Source of the DNA: an uncultured Eubacteriales bacterium
GTDB lineage: Bacteria; Bacillota; Clostridia; Oscillospirales; Acutalibacteraceae
Direction: 5' to 3'
Assembly (NCBI GenBank): GCA_934477125.1
Contig: CAKSOL010000001.1
Span: 248,001 to 312,000 of the forward strand
DNA: 64,000 nucleotides
The notes beneath the pieces are model-generated. The model was not told where the DNA came from and did not search any database. It saw nothing but the letters and a program-made list of their open reading frames with translations. The number at the start of each line of letters is the position of its first letter. Within the stretch, counting starts at the first letter, position 1. A program made the position numbers and the translations under genes. Below are positions 44,667 to 53,578 of this stretch, one piece after another.

Positions 44667-47420
44667 ATGAAACGAATTATATCGGTTTTAGTCGCCTGTG
44701 CCTGCCTTTTGGCAGCAATTCCCTTTGCTTTTTCCGCTTTGGCAGACGATATTCCGCCAAAGGTACGCAGCGGAGAAAAATCCCTGTGCGTTTATGATTT
44801 CGTTCATGCTTGGGACACCGTTAAGCTGGATATAAAAAATATTATGGGAACGGCAGTACCGGCGGGGCGTAAGCTAAAGCTTAACGTTGAAATTTCCTAC
44901 CTTATCGGCGCGGAAACCGAAAGGAACGATTTATCATTTGCGCCTAAGGTACATATTTCAACCGACGCGGCAAACGTAAAGGAATTCACCTTTAGCTTCG
45001 ATGTCAAGGCTACGACCAAAAAATGGGTGACATTTTCGGGCGATATAACCTGCGACCTTGGCGATACCGTCGGCAATAAAATCGAATGGGCTTATATTAC
45101 GCTTTTTGCGCCCGGAGAGACCGATATTTCGGTCTATGTGGATGATATCAAGATAACCGGAGAAAACGGAGTTCTGCTTGAACAGGGCTTTGAGGACTTC
45201 GACGAAAGCGCAAATGCCGAGGATTTAAAGGGCTGCGGCTTGCAGACTCAATGGGGCGGCGGAGATAATGAATGCCGTTATAAAATCATATCTGTCCGGA
45301 AGGAAGATGAGAAAGCTCCCGAGCTTGTCAAAACCGGAGAAAAATCCCTGTGCGTTTATGATTTCGTTCATGCCTGGGACACCGTTAAGCTGGATATAAA
45401 AAATCTTATGGGAACGGCAGTACCGGCAGGACGTAAGCTAAAGCTTAACGTTGAAATTTCCTACCTTATCGGCGCTGAAACCGAAAGGAACGATTTGCCG
45501 TTTGCGCCTAAGGTACATATTTCAACCGACGCGGCAAACGTAAAGGAATTCACCTTTAGCTCCGATGTCAAAGCTACGACCAAAAAATGGGTGACATTTT
45601 CAGGCGATATAACCTGCGACCTCGGCGATACCGCCGGCAATAAAATCGAATGGGCTTATATTACGCTTTTTGCACCCGGCGAGACTGATATTTCGGTCTA
45701 TGTGGACGATATCAAGATAACCGGAGAAAGCGGAATTCTGCTTGAGCAGGGCTTTGAGGACTTCGACGAAAGCGCAACTGCCGAGGATTTAAAGGGCTGC
45801 GGCTTGCAAACCCAATGGGGCGGCGGAGATAATGAATGCCGCTATAAAATCATATCGGTTAAAAAATCGGATAACCCGGATGACGGCAAGGGAGATAAGC
45901 CTGACGATGATGATAACGACGACGAGCCTCAGCAAACGCCGTCAATAGTTCACAGCGGAACAAAGGCACTCCTTGTATACGATCTTGTTCATCCCTGGGA
46001 TACCGCAAAAATCGAAATGAAAAAGCTTCAGGGACTTGATATTTCGGCAAATAAAACCGTAACCCTGCATATTGAGATTTCCTATCTGCTCAAGTCTGAT
46101 AAGGCGGTAAAAAATCATCCGATGTCGCCTAAAGCTGTTTTTTCGGCAGACGAAGAAACAAGCAGGGAATATGAATTTTCTTCGGGTGAGCAGGTAATGG
46201 CTTCTACCGGCAGCTGGGCGACCTTTAAGGGAGACCTTGTCTGCGACCTGAGCGCGCTTTCAGGCGATACCGTTAAATGGGCGTACGTTTCAATGTTCAG
46301 CGTAAATTCAACCGATATTGATGTTTATGTTGACGATATAATCATTGAATGGAACGGAAGGGTTATAGCCGGTCAGGATTTTGAGGCTCTCACGCCGAGC
46401 GCAAATATTGAGCTGCTTAAATCAAACGGTATTCAGACTCAATGGAGCGGCGGACCGGAGAGTGAATGTTCGCTTAAAATAGTTTCAACTGAGGAAGAAA
46501 TTATAATTCCGCCCGATTCGGCAACCGGCTGGAAAGGCGATGTATGCAAAGGAACAAAGGCGCTTCGCATTTACGACCGCGCCGAGGAATACGTTTCCCC
46601 GATGTTTGATATCAGAAGAAGCGATCTTGTCGGATATAAGGTAAAATCCGGGGACGTTTTTGAATTTGACGTAAGCGCCGCCTATAAACTCGGCGCAGGC
46701 GCTAAGGCGGAGGAGTCGCTTTATCCGATAATTCAGATAAATTATAAAAACGGCGTAAACCAGCAGTTCTGGTCAACAACGACCGCCGGAGTCAAGGTCT
46801 CTTCGGAAAGCGGCTGGGGCGTATATTCAGGCAAAATCAGCTGCGATTTCACAGACTCAAAATGGCAGACAAAGGGCGCCGGCTCCGTTCCGGAGGGCTC
46901 TGAGATAGAACGGGTGATTTTGAAAATATTCGGAGGAACCTTTGAGAGCGGAACCGAGGATATTTATATCGATGAATTAAGCGTTATTTATAAGGGCGCT
47001 CAGATGTGTCCCTACGGCAGCTTTGAAATGCTTGCCGATTCTCAGATAAACACTGCCGGATTTTTCTTTGAATACGGCGGAATAGGAAAAATGGCTATTG
47101 TTGAGGGCGAGGGAGCCGCGGCGTCCGACAGGGACGGCAGCAAATTCCGCCTTTTAAGCGAAAATACGGATATTGATATTACTCCGCGCGCCGATACTGC
47201 GGACAATAACGCAGGAAACGGCTCTCAGGGCAAGAACAACAGCGGAAGCAAACAGCCTGACAGCGAGGTTAAGCCCGCCGCCGAGGAAACAAAGGGCGGC
47301 ATACCCGCAGCACTGATAATTTCGCTTGCGGCAGTAATCGTTGCCGCGGGAGCGGCAGCTTTCGGAACAGTATTCGTAAAAAAGGCAAATAAAAAGCGTT
47401 CCGGGAGTCCTAAACAGTAA
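44667..47420 (+). CDS. Membrane-anchored protein with four carbohydrate-binding-like modules
   Basis: 917 residues from ATG 44667 behind AAGGAGG. Signal peptide; four beta-sandwich modules of about 185-210 residues. Modules 1 and 2 (about 33-215 and 221-403) are almost identical; module 3 (about 425-620) is clearly related (GTKALLVYDLVHPWDTAKIE) and module 4 (about 635-830) more distant. A low-complexity acidic linker separates 2 and 3, a Gly/Asn/Ser linker follows 4, and one C-terminal span (about 877-900) with a basic tail anchors it outside the cell. The modules resemble CBM4/9-like galactose-binding folds. No catalytic domain is visible. Confidence 0.8.
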   Translation: MKRIISVLVACACLLAAIPFAFSALADDIPPKVRSGEKSLCVYDFVHAWDTVKLDIKNIMGTAVPAGRKLKLNVEISYLIGAETERNDLSFAPKVHISTDAANVKEFTFSFDVKATTKKWVTFSGDITCDLGDTVGNKIEWAYITLFAPGETDISVYVDDIKITGENGVLLEQGFEDFDESANAEDLKGCGLQTQWGGGDNECRYKIISVRKEDEKAPELVKTGEKSLCVYDFVHAWDTVKLDIKNLMGTAVPAGRKLKLNVEISYLIGAETERNDLPFAPKVHISTDAANVKEFTFSSDVKATTKKWVTFSGDITCDLGDTAGNKIEWAYITLFAPGETDISVYVDDIKITGESGILLEQGFEDFDESATAEDLKGCGLQTQWGGGDNECRYKIISVKKSDNPDDGKGDKPDDDDNDDEPQQTPSIVHSGTKALLVYDLVHPWDTAKIEMKKLQGLDISANKTVTLHIEISYLLKSDKAVKNHPMSPKAVFSADEETSREYEFSSGEQVMASTGSWATFKGDLVCDLSALSGDTVKWAYVSMFSVNSTDIDVYVDDIIIEWNGRVIAGQDFEALTPSANIELLKSNGIQTQWSGGPESECSLKIVSTEEEIIIPPDSATGWKGDVCKGTKALRIYDRAEEYVSPMFDIRRSDLVGYKVKSGDVFEFDVSAAYKLGAGAKAEESLYPIIQINYKNGVNQQFWSTTTAGVKVSSESGWGVYSGKISCDFTDSKWQTKGAGSVPEGSEIERVILKIFGGTFESGTEDIYIDELSVIYKGAQMCPYGSFEMLADSQINTAGFFFEYGGIGKMAIVEGEGAAASDRDGSKFRLLSENTDIDITPRADTADNNAGNGSQGKNNSGSKQPDSEVKPAAEETKGGIPAALIISLAAVIVAAGAAAFGTVFVKKANKKRSGSPKQ
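44771..45854 (+). repeat. Direct tandem duplication of about 520 bp inside the module protein
   Basis: 44771-45290 and 45335-45854 repeat with a 564-base (188-codon) offset and differ only at scattered positions. The repeat includes one whole carbohydrate-binding-like module. Confidence 0.9.
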
Positions 47421-47447
47421 AAATCCCTTTCGGCAAAAAACAAATAA

Positions 47448-47463
47448 GCCGTTTATAAACGGC
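47448..47463 (+). repeat. Short perfect palindrome before the multi-module phosphoesterase gene
   Basis: GCCGTTTATAAACGGC, a 16-base palindrome 17 bases before ATG 47480. No T run, so not a terminator. Could be an mRNA hairpin or operator. Confidence 0.4.
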
Positions 47464-47479
47464 AGAATGGAGCTTGTTT

Positions 47480-50400
47480 ATGAAAAAGTTATTATCCTTG
47501 TTTTTGGCGCTGATACTGACCTTTACTTGTTTTTCTGCAATGCTCGGTGTTTCGGCAGAGCTTGAGGAGGGCATGCCGTTCACTGCGTATGACGGAGAAT
47601 ACGCCCTGAAGATTGAACAGTATTCAGATGATATTAAAGAAACCGTAAGTCCTAAGGTGAATCTGATGTCGCTTGCAAATACCGACTTTCCGAGTGGTCA
47701 GGTGCTTTTTGATGTTTCGGTTACCTACCGTCTTGACGGAACAACCGAAACAGATTCGGGAATACGTCCTATTCTAAGACTTTATTACAATACATCTTAC
47801 TGGCCATATGATGTGCCTATTTGCGAAAAGGGTAGTTCGCCTGCAATATCATCGGAAGAATGGACAACAGTAAGTGCGACCGGACTTGATGCAACTGATT
47901 TTAGATGGAAACACGAATATGATGAAATTGACGACGGCGATAACGAAGGAAAGTTAATTGGAGCGGCAATTCTTCTGCATGCTCCGGGTGAACGAAATTT
48001 ACAGTCTGTTTTATATGTGGACTCCGTTTCGGTTAAAATGAACGGCGAAGTAATTATCAACGAAAGCTTTGAAAGCGGACATGCGGGTTCAACCGCCTGG
48101 GAGAATAATATAGAGGGCGTGAAGTCTGTAGTACGCTTAGGCGAAAAGGAAACAGAGCAGCCGGCTGATTTCCCGGCATATAAGGGCGAATTTGCTCTTA
48201 AAATCGGCGAGTACACCGTTGAGCAAAACGAAAAAAATACGGTAAAGCTCAATCTTACAGATCTTGTAAATACTGAATATCCGTCCGGAGACTATAAATT
48301 CTTTATATCTGCTACATACAGGCTCGGCGGCGAGAATTTAAGCGACAGCGGAATAAAACCGGTACTCAGACTGTATTATAATGAAGACTATTGGAAAGAA
48401 GACTATACACCGAGCGAAACGGCAACTGTCACTTCTGACAAATGGACGACTGTTTCGGGCGAGGTTGACGCAAACGGCATCAAGAAACTCGATAATGATA
48501 ATTCGCTTTATGGCGCGGCGCTGCTGTTCCATAGCGAGGGCAGCAGAGAGGTGTGTTCGGATTTATATGTCGATGAGGTCAAGGTTGAACAAATTCTGGC
48601 TGACGGTACCCGTAAGACGATTGTCAGCGAGGGCTTTGAGGGACTTTACGATTCGTCCGTAACCTTTGTTAAAAATAAAATCGAGGGCGACAGCGGCTTT
48701 AAAGCCAATATTGATTTTGTAAGGCTCGGTGAGGCAGCCGAGGATATAAGCGCTGTAACTGCCGACGCGCAGACCGTATATGAAGGAAACAGAGCGCTGC
48801 GGATTTACAGGTATAATCAATCTTGGGACAACAACCTTTGTTACAATTTTTGGAATGGCAATATTCACAATAAAATCCTTAATGAGGTTGATTTTACCGT
48901 TTCGGTCACCTACTATAATTACGGAAATAAGCCTATGACGTTCAGCGCTTGGCTTTGTTACTGCTATGAAGGTCAAGAGTTTTGGCGCGATAAAACAGAG
49001 GTTAAGTTTACTGAAGAAGTAACCGGAACAAAGGGCGACTGGGTCGAATATACCGGAACGATTAAAGTCACGCTTGACGGAACAAGGAAGCTGGCTGCAA
49101 CTAAGATTTTACTCGGCGAAAATGAAGTCGGCGCAGATTATGCGATAGATAACCTCGTAATCAAGAGCAGCCTTACCGGAGATACAGACCTTTGCGGCGG
49201 CAACGGCGGTTTTGAGAATGACACGCTTATCGCAAGAACTGACGATAAGGGTATGTTTATAGACCAATATGGGTGGAGAAGTAAATCAACCGGCGATAAA
49301 ACAAACACGATACATATGGAAACGGTAACGGGTCCGTGTTATACCGAGGCTTATACTCCGGTTCTTTCGGAAAAGACGATTGACGCCGAGGGTCAGCTTA
49401 AAATAGAGGCGCTTGTTCCTCAGACCAGAACGCGCTACGAAATGAAAGAATACGGCGTTTTGTTCCATCGCGCCGCGCTTTTGGGTGAAAGCGAGCTTGA
49501 AACTGCGACAAGCGGAGTTAAAAAGGCTTCCTACTCAGTAAATCAGGGAGATACCCTCCCCGAAAAATACACAGCCGTTTTAACCGACCCCAACGCAACC
49601 GACAGCGGCTGCTGCAAGGGCTATAAAAATACGGAATATGCCGCGCGCCCGTATGCTGTTTATTTTGATAATGTCAAAAACGAAAATGTTACGTATTACG
49701 GCGAGCAGGTCACAAGCCGTTCCGCGGATTATAAAACAATGCCGCTGGGCGACTTCGTAAACAAAACTCCGACAAAGCTTGTGCTTACAGAGGACAATAA
49801 TAATGTTCTTACGACCGAAAGCCTTGTTCAGCTGCCTGTTGAAAATACGGTATTTGACATTGAGCTCAACAGCGATTACCGCGTAGGCTTTATTGCGGGA
49901 CCCGGCTCAACGCTTAATTCCGTCGATGGCGTAAATATAACAAAAGGAATAGTAAAATGGTTCAAAAACGGCGATAAATACAGACTTCATTACTTGTATC
50001 TGTATATGCGCGTGTTTGTAACCCATAAGGACAATATCGACTCCGCAGGAAATATTGTGGACGCCAAAAAGGTTACTGATATAAGCAAAACGGGCTTGAA
50101 GCTGCATTATATCAGCTCTGCAAACATTGAAGCCGATAATCTCAGCAAAATGGCAAAAATAGCTGTTGAAAGAGGAAATTATGCGGTTATAACCCATGGC
50201 TCGGATATGCACGGTGACGTTGTAAGACTTTATAATATGATGAGCTTTTCCGATGCGATACACGCGGATTTCGCAGCCGTTACCGGCGATATAACCTCAT
50301 ATGCCGACCGCACGGGCTTTTCGGCGTTCGTTAATGCCATGCTCGGAAGAAAAACAAATGTTATAGCAACAACCGGCAATCACGATATAGGCTTTATGCC

Positions 50401-51166
50401 GGTGGGCGCCGATTCCGACGCTAAAAAATTCAATCAGCTGTTTTCAAAGCTTTATAATGAGTACGGCTATCAGAATGACAAAGACAAAGGCTATTATTAT
50501 AAGGACGACGCCGCGCATAAGCTGCGCGTGATAACTCTTGACCAGTATGAACGGGAGGGAGGAAGCACTGCGGAATTCTGGGAAATGCATATGAATCAGG
50601 CGCAGGTTGATTTCCTTATAAACACTCTCAACTCAACCCCTGACGGATACAGCGTTGTTTTAGCCTACCATTCTCCCGAAAGTAAAAGAGATAAAATTAC
50701 TAACAAAAACAACAACACATTCTATCAGACGGACGACGGTGGCGGAAGTGATATTCCCACGGCTATTTCCGATATAATCGACGCGTTTATCGGCAGAGAA
50801 ACGATTGATAAAAGCTATACGACATACGGAGTTACCGCAAATGCGGATTTTAGCGGCGCAAAAGCAACCTTTGTGGCGCATATGACAGGTCATTGGCATA
50901 TTGATACCGTGGCGTACCTGCCCACAAAACATACCCAGCTTATGCTCAATATATCCTGTATGACGGCTTCAAAGGGCGTACAGGACGGAAACGCGCTTGC
51001 CGAAAACGTTGACCTTATAAGAAGCAGGGACGGCTATTATCAGGATTGCTTTAATACCTATATAATCGATACCGATAAAAAAGAGGTAAGAATTATCAGA
51101 ATAGGAGCCGACCTGCTGAAATCCGGCGGTGAGAGAAAGTATATGACGGCTTCCTATGCCGACTGA
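47480..51166 (+). CDS. Secreted multi-module metallophosphoesterase with carbohydrate-binding-like domains
   Basis: 1228 residues from ATG 47480 (GGAG 7 bases upstream). Signal peptide; three beta-sandwich modules (about 30-225, 228-425 and 440-590) of the type found in the previous protein (GEYALKIEQY, LYVDSVSVKMNGEVI); a region of unknown fold (about 600-880); then a calcineurin-like metallophosphoesterase with a complete metal site: SDMHGD (about 907-912), TGDITS, TGNHDIG, YHSPES and GHWHID (about 1135-1140). The combination predicts an extracellular enzyme that docks onto a glycan and removes phosphate or splits a phosphodiester. No sorting signal or dockerin seen. Confidence 0.82.
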   Translation: MKKLLSLFLALILTFTCFSAMLGVSAELEEGMPFTAYDGEYALKIEQYSDDIKETVSPKVNLMSLANTDFPSGQVLFDVSVTYRLDGTTETDSGIRPILRLYYNTSYWPYDVPICEKGSSPAISSEEWTTVSATGLDATDFRWKHEYDEIDDGDNEGKLIGAAILLHAPGERNLQSVLYVDSVSVKMNGEVIINESFESGHAGSTAWENNIEGVKSVVRLGEKETEQPADFPAYKGEFALKIGEYTVEQNEKNTVKLNLTDLVNTEYPSGDYKFFISATYRLGGENLSDSGIKPVLRLYYNEDYWKEDYTPSETATVTSDKWTTVSGEVDANGIKKLDNDNSLYGAALLFHSEGSREVCSDLYVDEVKVEQILADGTRKTIVSEGFEGLYDSSVTFVKNKIEGDSGFKANIDFVRLGEAAEDISAVTADAQTVYEGNRALRIYRYNQSWDNNLCYNFWNGNIHNKILNEVDFTVSVTYYNYGNKPMTFSAWLCYCYEGQEFWRDKTEVKFTEEVTGTKGDWVEYTGTIKVTLDGTRKLAATKILLGENEVGADYAIDNLVIKSSLTGDTDLCGGNGGFENDTLIARTDDKGMFIDQYGWRSKSTGDKTNTIHMETVTGPCYTEAYTPVLSEKTIDAEGQLKIEALVPQTRTRYEMKEYGVLFHRAALLGESELETATSGVKKASYSVNQGDTLPEKYTAVLTDPNATDSGCCKGYKNTEYAARPYAVYFDNVKNENVTYYGEQVTSRSADYKTMPLGDFVNKTPTKLVLTEDNNNVLTTESLVQLPVENTVFDIELNSDYRVGFIAGPGSTLNSVDGVNITKGIVKWFKNGDKYRLHYLYLYMRVFVTHKDNIDSAGNIVDAKKVTDISKTGLKLHYISSANIEADNLSKMAKIAVERGNYAVITHGSDMHGDVVRLYNMMSFSDAIHADFAAVTGDITSYADRTGFSAFVNAMLGRKTNVIATTGNHDIGFMPVGADSDAKKFNQLFSKLYNEYGYQNDKDKGYYYKDDAAHKLRVITLDQYEREGGSTAEFWEMHMNQAQVDFLINTLNSTPDGYSVVLAYHSPESKRDKITNKNNNTFYQTDDGGGSDIPTAISDIIDAFIGRETIDKSYTTYGVTANADFSGAKATFVAHMTGHWHIDTVAYLPTKHTQLMLNISCMTASKGVQDGNALAENVDLIRSRDGYYQDCFNTYIIDTDKKEVRIIRIGADLLKSGGERKYMTASYAD

Positions 51167-51195
51167 TATTTATGCGGAGAAAGGAGAGGTTAATT

Positions 51196-52521
51196 GTGAA
51201 AAAATATATTAGCTTTATAATATCCTTTGTAATTTTAATGTGCGCGGTAGCTATTTCGGTATCGGCTGACGATACGCAGATTTCTCCTAACGACAGCAGA
51301 ATAAACCTTATAGGCCGCTGCGCCGTAGGCGAGGATAATTCCGTAAGCGTCGGCTATGGACTTACAGAGCTTAACTTCAATGTAAAGGCAAGCGGGGTAA
51401 AATGCCTTATTTCAACCGATAACGGGAAAACTCAGGCGCCTTATTTTGCGGTATATATCAACGGAAAGCTGACTCAAAAGTTTGAGGTAACGCAGGGACA
51501 AAACTGGTATACCATAGCTTCGGGAATATCGGCTTCCGAGATAACGAACATCCGCCTTGTCAAAACAAACGAGAGATGGATGAGCGCAAAAATCGAAAAG
51601 CTTTCCGTTTCGGGCGAGGTTGTTGAACCGACTCCCTTAAAGAATAAGCTTATTGAGGTTGTAGGCGATTCGATAAGCGCGGGCTACGGAGTTTTAACGT
51701 CCGATGACAACGCTGCCGACGATGTTAATACCGACGCAACATACAGCTATGCGAAAATTCTTGCCGATAAAATCGGAGCGCAGATAAACCTTATTGCAAA
51801 CAGCGGACGCGGCATATATGCCAATTCCGACGGCAGCACAGGCGGCACTATGCCCGAACTTTACGATAAGCTTTTACCGGGAATTGACGATACTGCGTTC
51901 GACCATTCTTCTGTCAACCCGGACATAATAATCGTAAACCTCGGAACGAACGATTCATTTGCTATGAGCGAACATCCCGAAATCAAAGAGGAAAACATAA
52001 CAGCGGCTGCGAAAGAGTTTATAAATCATCTGAGAAAGGTTCATCCCAATGCGTATATCGTCTGGACGTACGGACTTATGAATTCAGATCTTACCTCAGC
52101 TTTTGAGAGTGCGGTTTCGGAGCTTTCCGCCGCAGACAGCCGGATATGCTTTATCCCCCTGCCGAAACTGAGCGAGTTTTCTGACGGCTTCGGAAAGGGC
52201 TGGCACCCCGACGTTGCTGCAAACAAAGGAGCCGCGGATTATCTTTTCGATAAGCTTACGGAAATGGGAATTATCGGCTCCGATACGCCCGGATATATGA
52301 CTGCTGCCGCTGACGGCAGCTGGGAATACGATTCCTCAAAAATGCTCGGCGACGCCAATAACGACTATGAGGTTAATGTTATAGACCTTGTAAGAATGAA
52401 AAAATATTCTGCGGATAAAACCTCTGTCGGAATAAACGCCGAAAATGCGGACTATAACCTTGACGGCTCAATAGACGCTTATGACCTTGCGCATTTAAGA
52501 AAAGAACTGCTGAAAAACTAA
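51196..52521 (+). CDS. Dockerin-bearing CE2-like SGNH carbohydrate esterase
   Basis: 441 residues from GTG 51196, which has AAGGAGAGG 6 bases upstream; ATG 51172 lies before that site. Signal peptide; N-terminal jelly roll (about 25-150), SGNH hydrolase domain with GDSISAGYG (Ser about 159), VNLGTNDSF and the Asp/His pair in GWHPD, as in CE2 deacetylases; C-terminal type I dockerin (about 380-441; GDANNDYEVNVIDLVRMKKY and DYNLDGSIDAYDLAHLRKEL). Expected to remove acetyl groups from extracellular xylan or mannan-type glycans. Its neighbours are mannose-directed enzymes. Confidence 0.88.
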   Translation: MKKYISFIISFVILMCAVAISVSADDTQISPNDSRINLIGRCAVGEDNSVSVGYGLTELNFNVKASGVKCLISTDNGKTQAPYFAVYINGKLTQKFEVTQGQNWYTIASGISASEITNIRLVKTNERWMSAKIEKLSVSGEVVEPTPLKNKLIEVVGDSISAGYGVLTSDDNAADDVNTDATYSYAKILADKIGAQINLIANSGRGIYANSDGSTGGTMPELYDKLLPGIDDTAFDHSSVNPDIIIVNLGTNDSFAMSEHPEIKEENITAAAKEFINHLRKVHPNAYIVWTYGLMNSDLTSAFESAVSELSAADSRICFIPLPKLSEFSDGFGKGWHPDVAANKGAADYLFDKLTEMGIIGSDTPGYMTAAADGSWEYDSSKMLGDANNDYEVNVIDLVRMKKYSADKTSVGINAENADYNLDGSIDAYDLAHLRKELLKN

Positions 52522-52528
52522 TGGTACG

Positions 52529-52560
52529 GGAAACAGACCGGTTAGTCCGGTCTGTTTCCG
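52529..52560 (+). other. Intercistronic 13-bp hairpin
   Basis: GGAAACAGACCGG (52529-52541) pairs perfectly with its reverse complement at 52547-52559. It is followed by GAAAAATTAT, so it has no T run. More likely an mRNA-stabilising or processing hairpin between the secreted-protein genes and the intracellular enzyme genes than a terminator. Confidence 0.6.
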
Positions 52561-52584
52561 AAAAATTATATCGGAGAGAATTAA

Positions 52585-53541
52585 ATGGCTAAAATAATCG
52601 GAAATCCACTAAAAAACATACCCTGGCAGGATAAACCGTCGGATTGCCGCGGACCTGTCTGGAGATACAGCGAAAATCCCATAATTGAGCGTGACGCTCT
52701 TCCAAACTCAAACAGTATATTCAATTCCGCAGTTGTTCCGTTCGGCAGCGGCTTTGCGGGTGTGTTCAGGGTTGACTTGACAACAAGAGAACAGAAATTA
52801 GTTACCGGCTTTTCCGACGACGGAATACATTGGCGGCTGAACAATGATTACATATTTAACGGATACGATCCGAGATTATGCAATATAGAGGGCTCTTATT
52901 ACCTTTCGTATGTCAAAAATCTTACCTGGCCCCTCGGAACGGTTATAGGTATTGCGAAAACAAACGATTTTAAAAGTTTTGAGGAGCTGGACGACGCCAC
53001 TGTGCCGGTATCCCGAAACGGAGTTCTTTTCCCTAAAAGAATAAACGGTATGTATATGCTGCTGTCGCGCCCATGCGATAAGGGACACACTCCTTACGGC
53101 GACATATTTTTGAGTCAGAGTCCCGACCTTACGTTCTGGGGCAGGCACCGCCATGTTATAAGCCCTTATTATTCATGGGAATCGACAAAGGTCGGAGCCG
53201 GTCCTACTCCGATAGAAACCGACGAGGGCTGGCTGTGCTTCTATCACGGTGTTACAACCTCCTGCAACGGGCTTACATATTCTATGGGTGCTGTTATAAC
53301 CGACCTGAACGAGCCGTGGCGCGTGCTGCATAGAGCTAACTGCTATCTGCTCAATCCGCGCACCCTTTACGAGTGCGTCGGCGACGTTCCGAATGTTGTA
53401 TTCCCGTGTTCTGCCCTGACAGACCCGGAGACCGGCAGAATAGCGATATATTACGGCGGCGCCGATACGGTTGTTGCTTTAGCGTTCTGCGAGGTCGAAG
53501 AAATAATAGACTTTATAAAGAAAAACGATATTTATAAGTAA
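52585..53541 (+). CDS. GH130-family beta-mannoside phosphorylase/hydrolase
   Basis: 318 residues, five-bladed beta-propeller of GH130 size: NPIIERDALPNSNSIFNSAV, GVFRVDLTTRE, the NGYDPRLC segment (Asp95 as probable proton donor), GPTPIETDEGWLCFYHGV and IAIYYGGADTVVALAF. No signal peptide, so intracellular. GH130 enzymes split beta-1,4- or beta-1,2-mannosidic links, usually with phosphate. With the GH2 mannosidase and GH5-like gene downstream, it would process imported beta-mannosides. Subfamily not assignable by eye. Confidence 0.9.
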   Translation: MAKIIGNPLKNIPWQDKPSDCRGPVWRYSENPIIERDALPNSNSIFNSAVVPFGSGFAGVFRVDLTTREQKLVTGFSDDGIHWRLNNDYIFNGYDPRLCNIEGSYYLSYVKNLTWPLGTVIGIAKTNDFKSFEELDDATVPVSRNGVLFPKRINGMYMLLSRPCDKGHTPYGDIFLSQSPDLTFWGRHRHVISPYYSWESTKVGAGPTPIETDEGWLCFYHGVTTSCNGLTYSMGAVITDLNEPWRVLHRANCYLLNPRTLYECVGDVPNVVFPCSALTDPETGRIAIYYGGADTVVALAFCEVEEIIDFIKKNDIYK

Positions 53542-53578
53542 AAATGCATTTTTTAAGGGTACGAAAGGAAATTGAACT

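Noticed and set aside
51172..51195. ATG start for the dockerin esterase
   Set aside because: The Shine-Dalgarno lies downstream of this ATG and points to GTG 51196, which also begins a clean signal peptide.
52529..52575. Intrinsic terminator after the dockerin esterase
   Set aside because: The stem is perfect but no T tract follows on either strand, so I call it only a hairpin.
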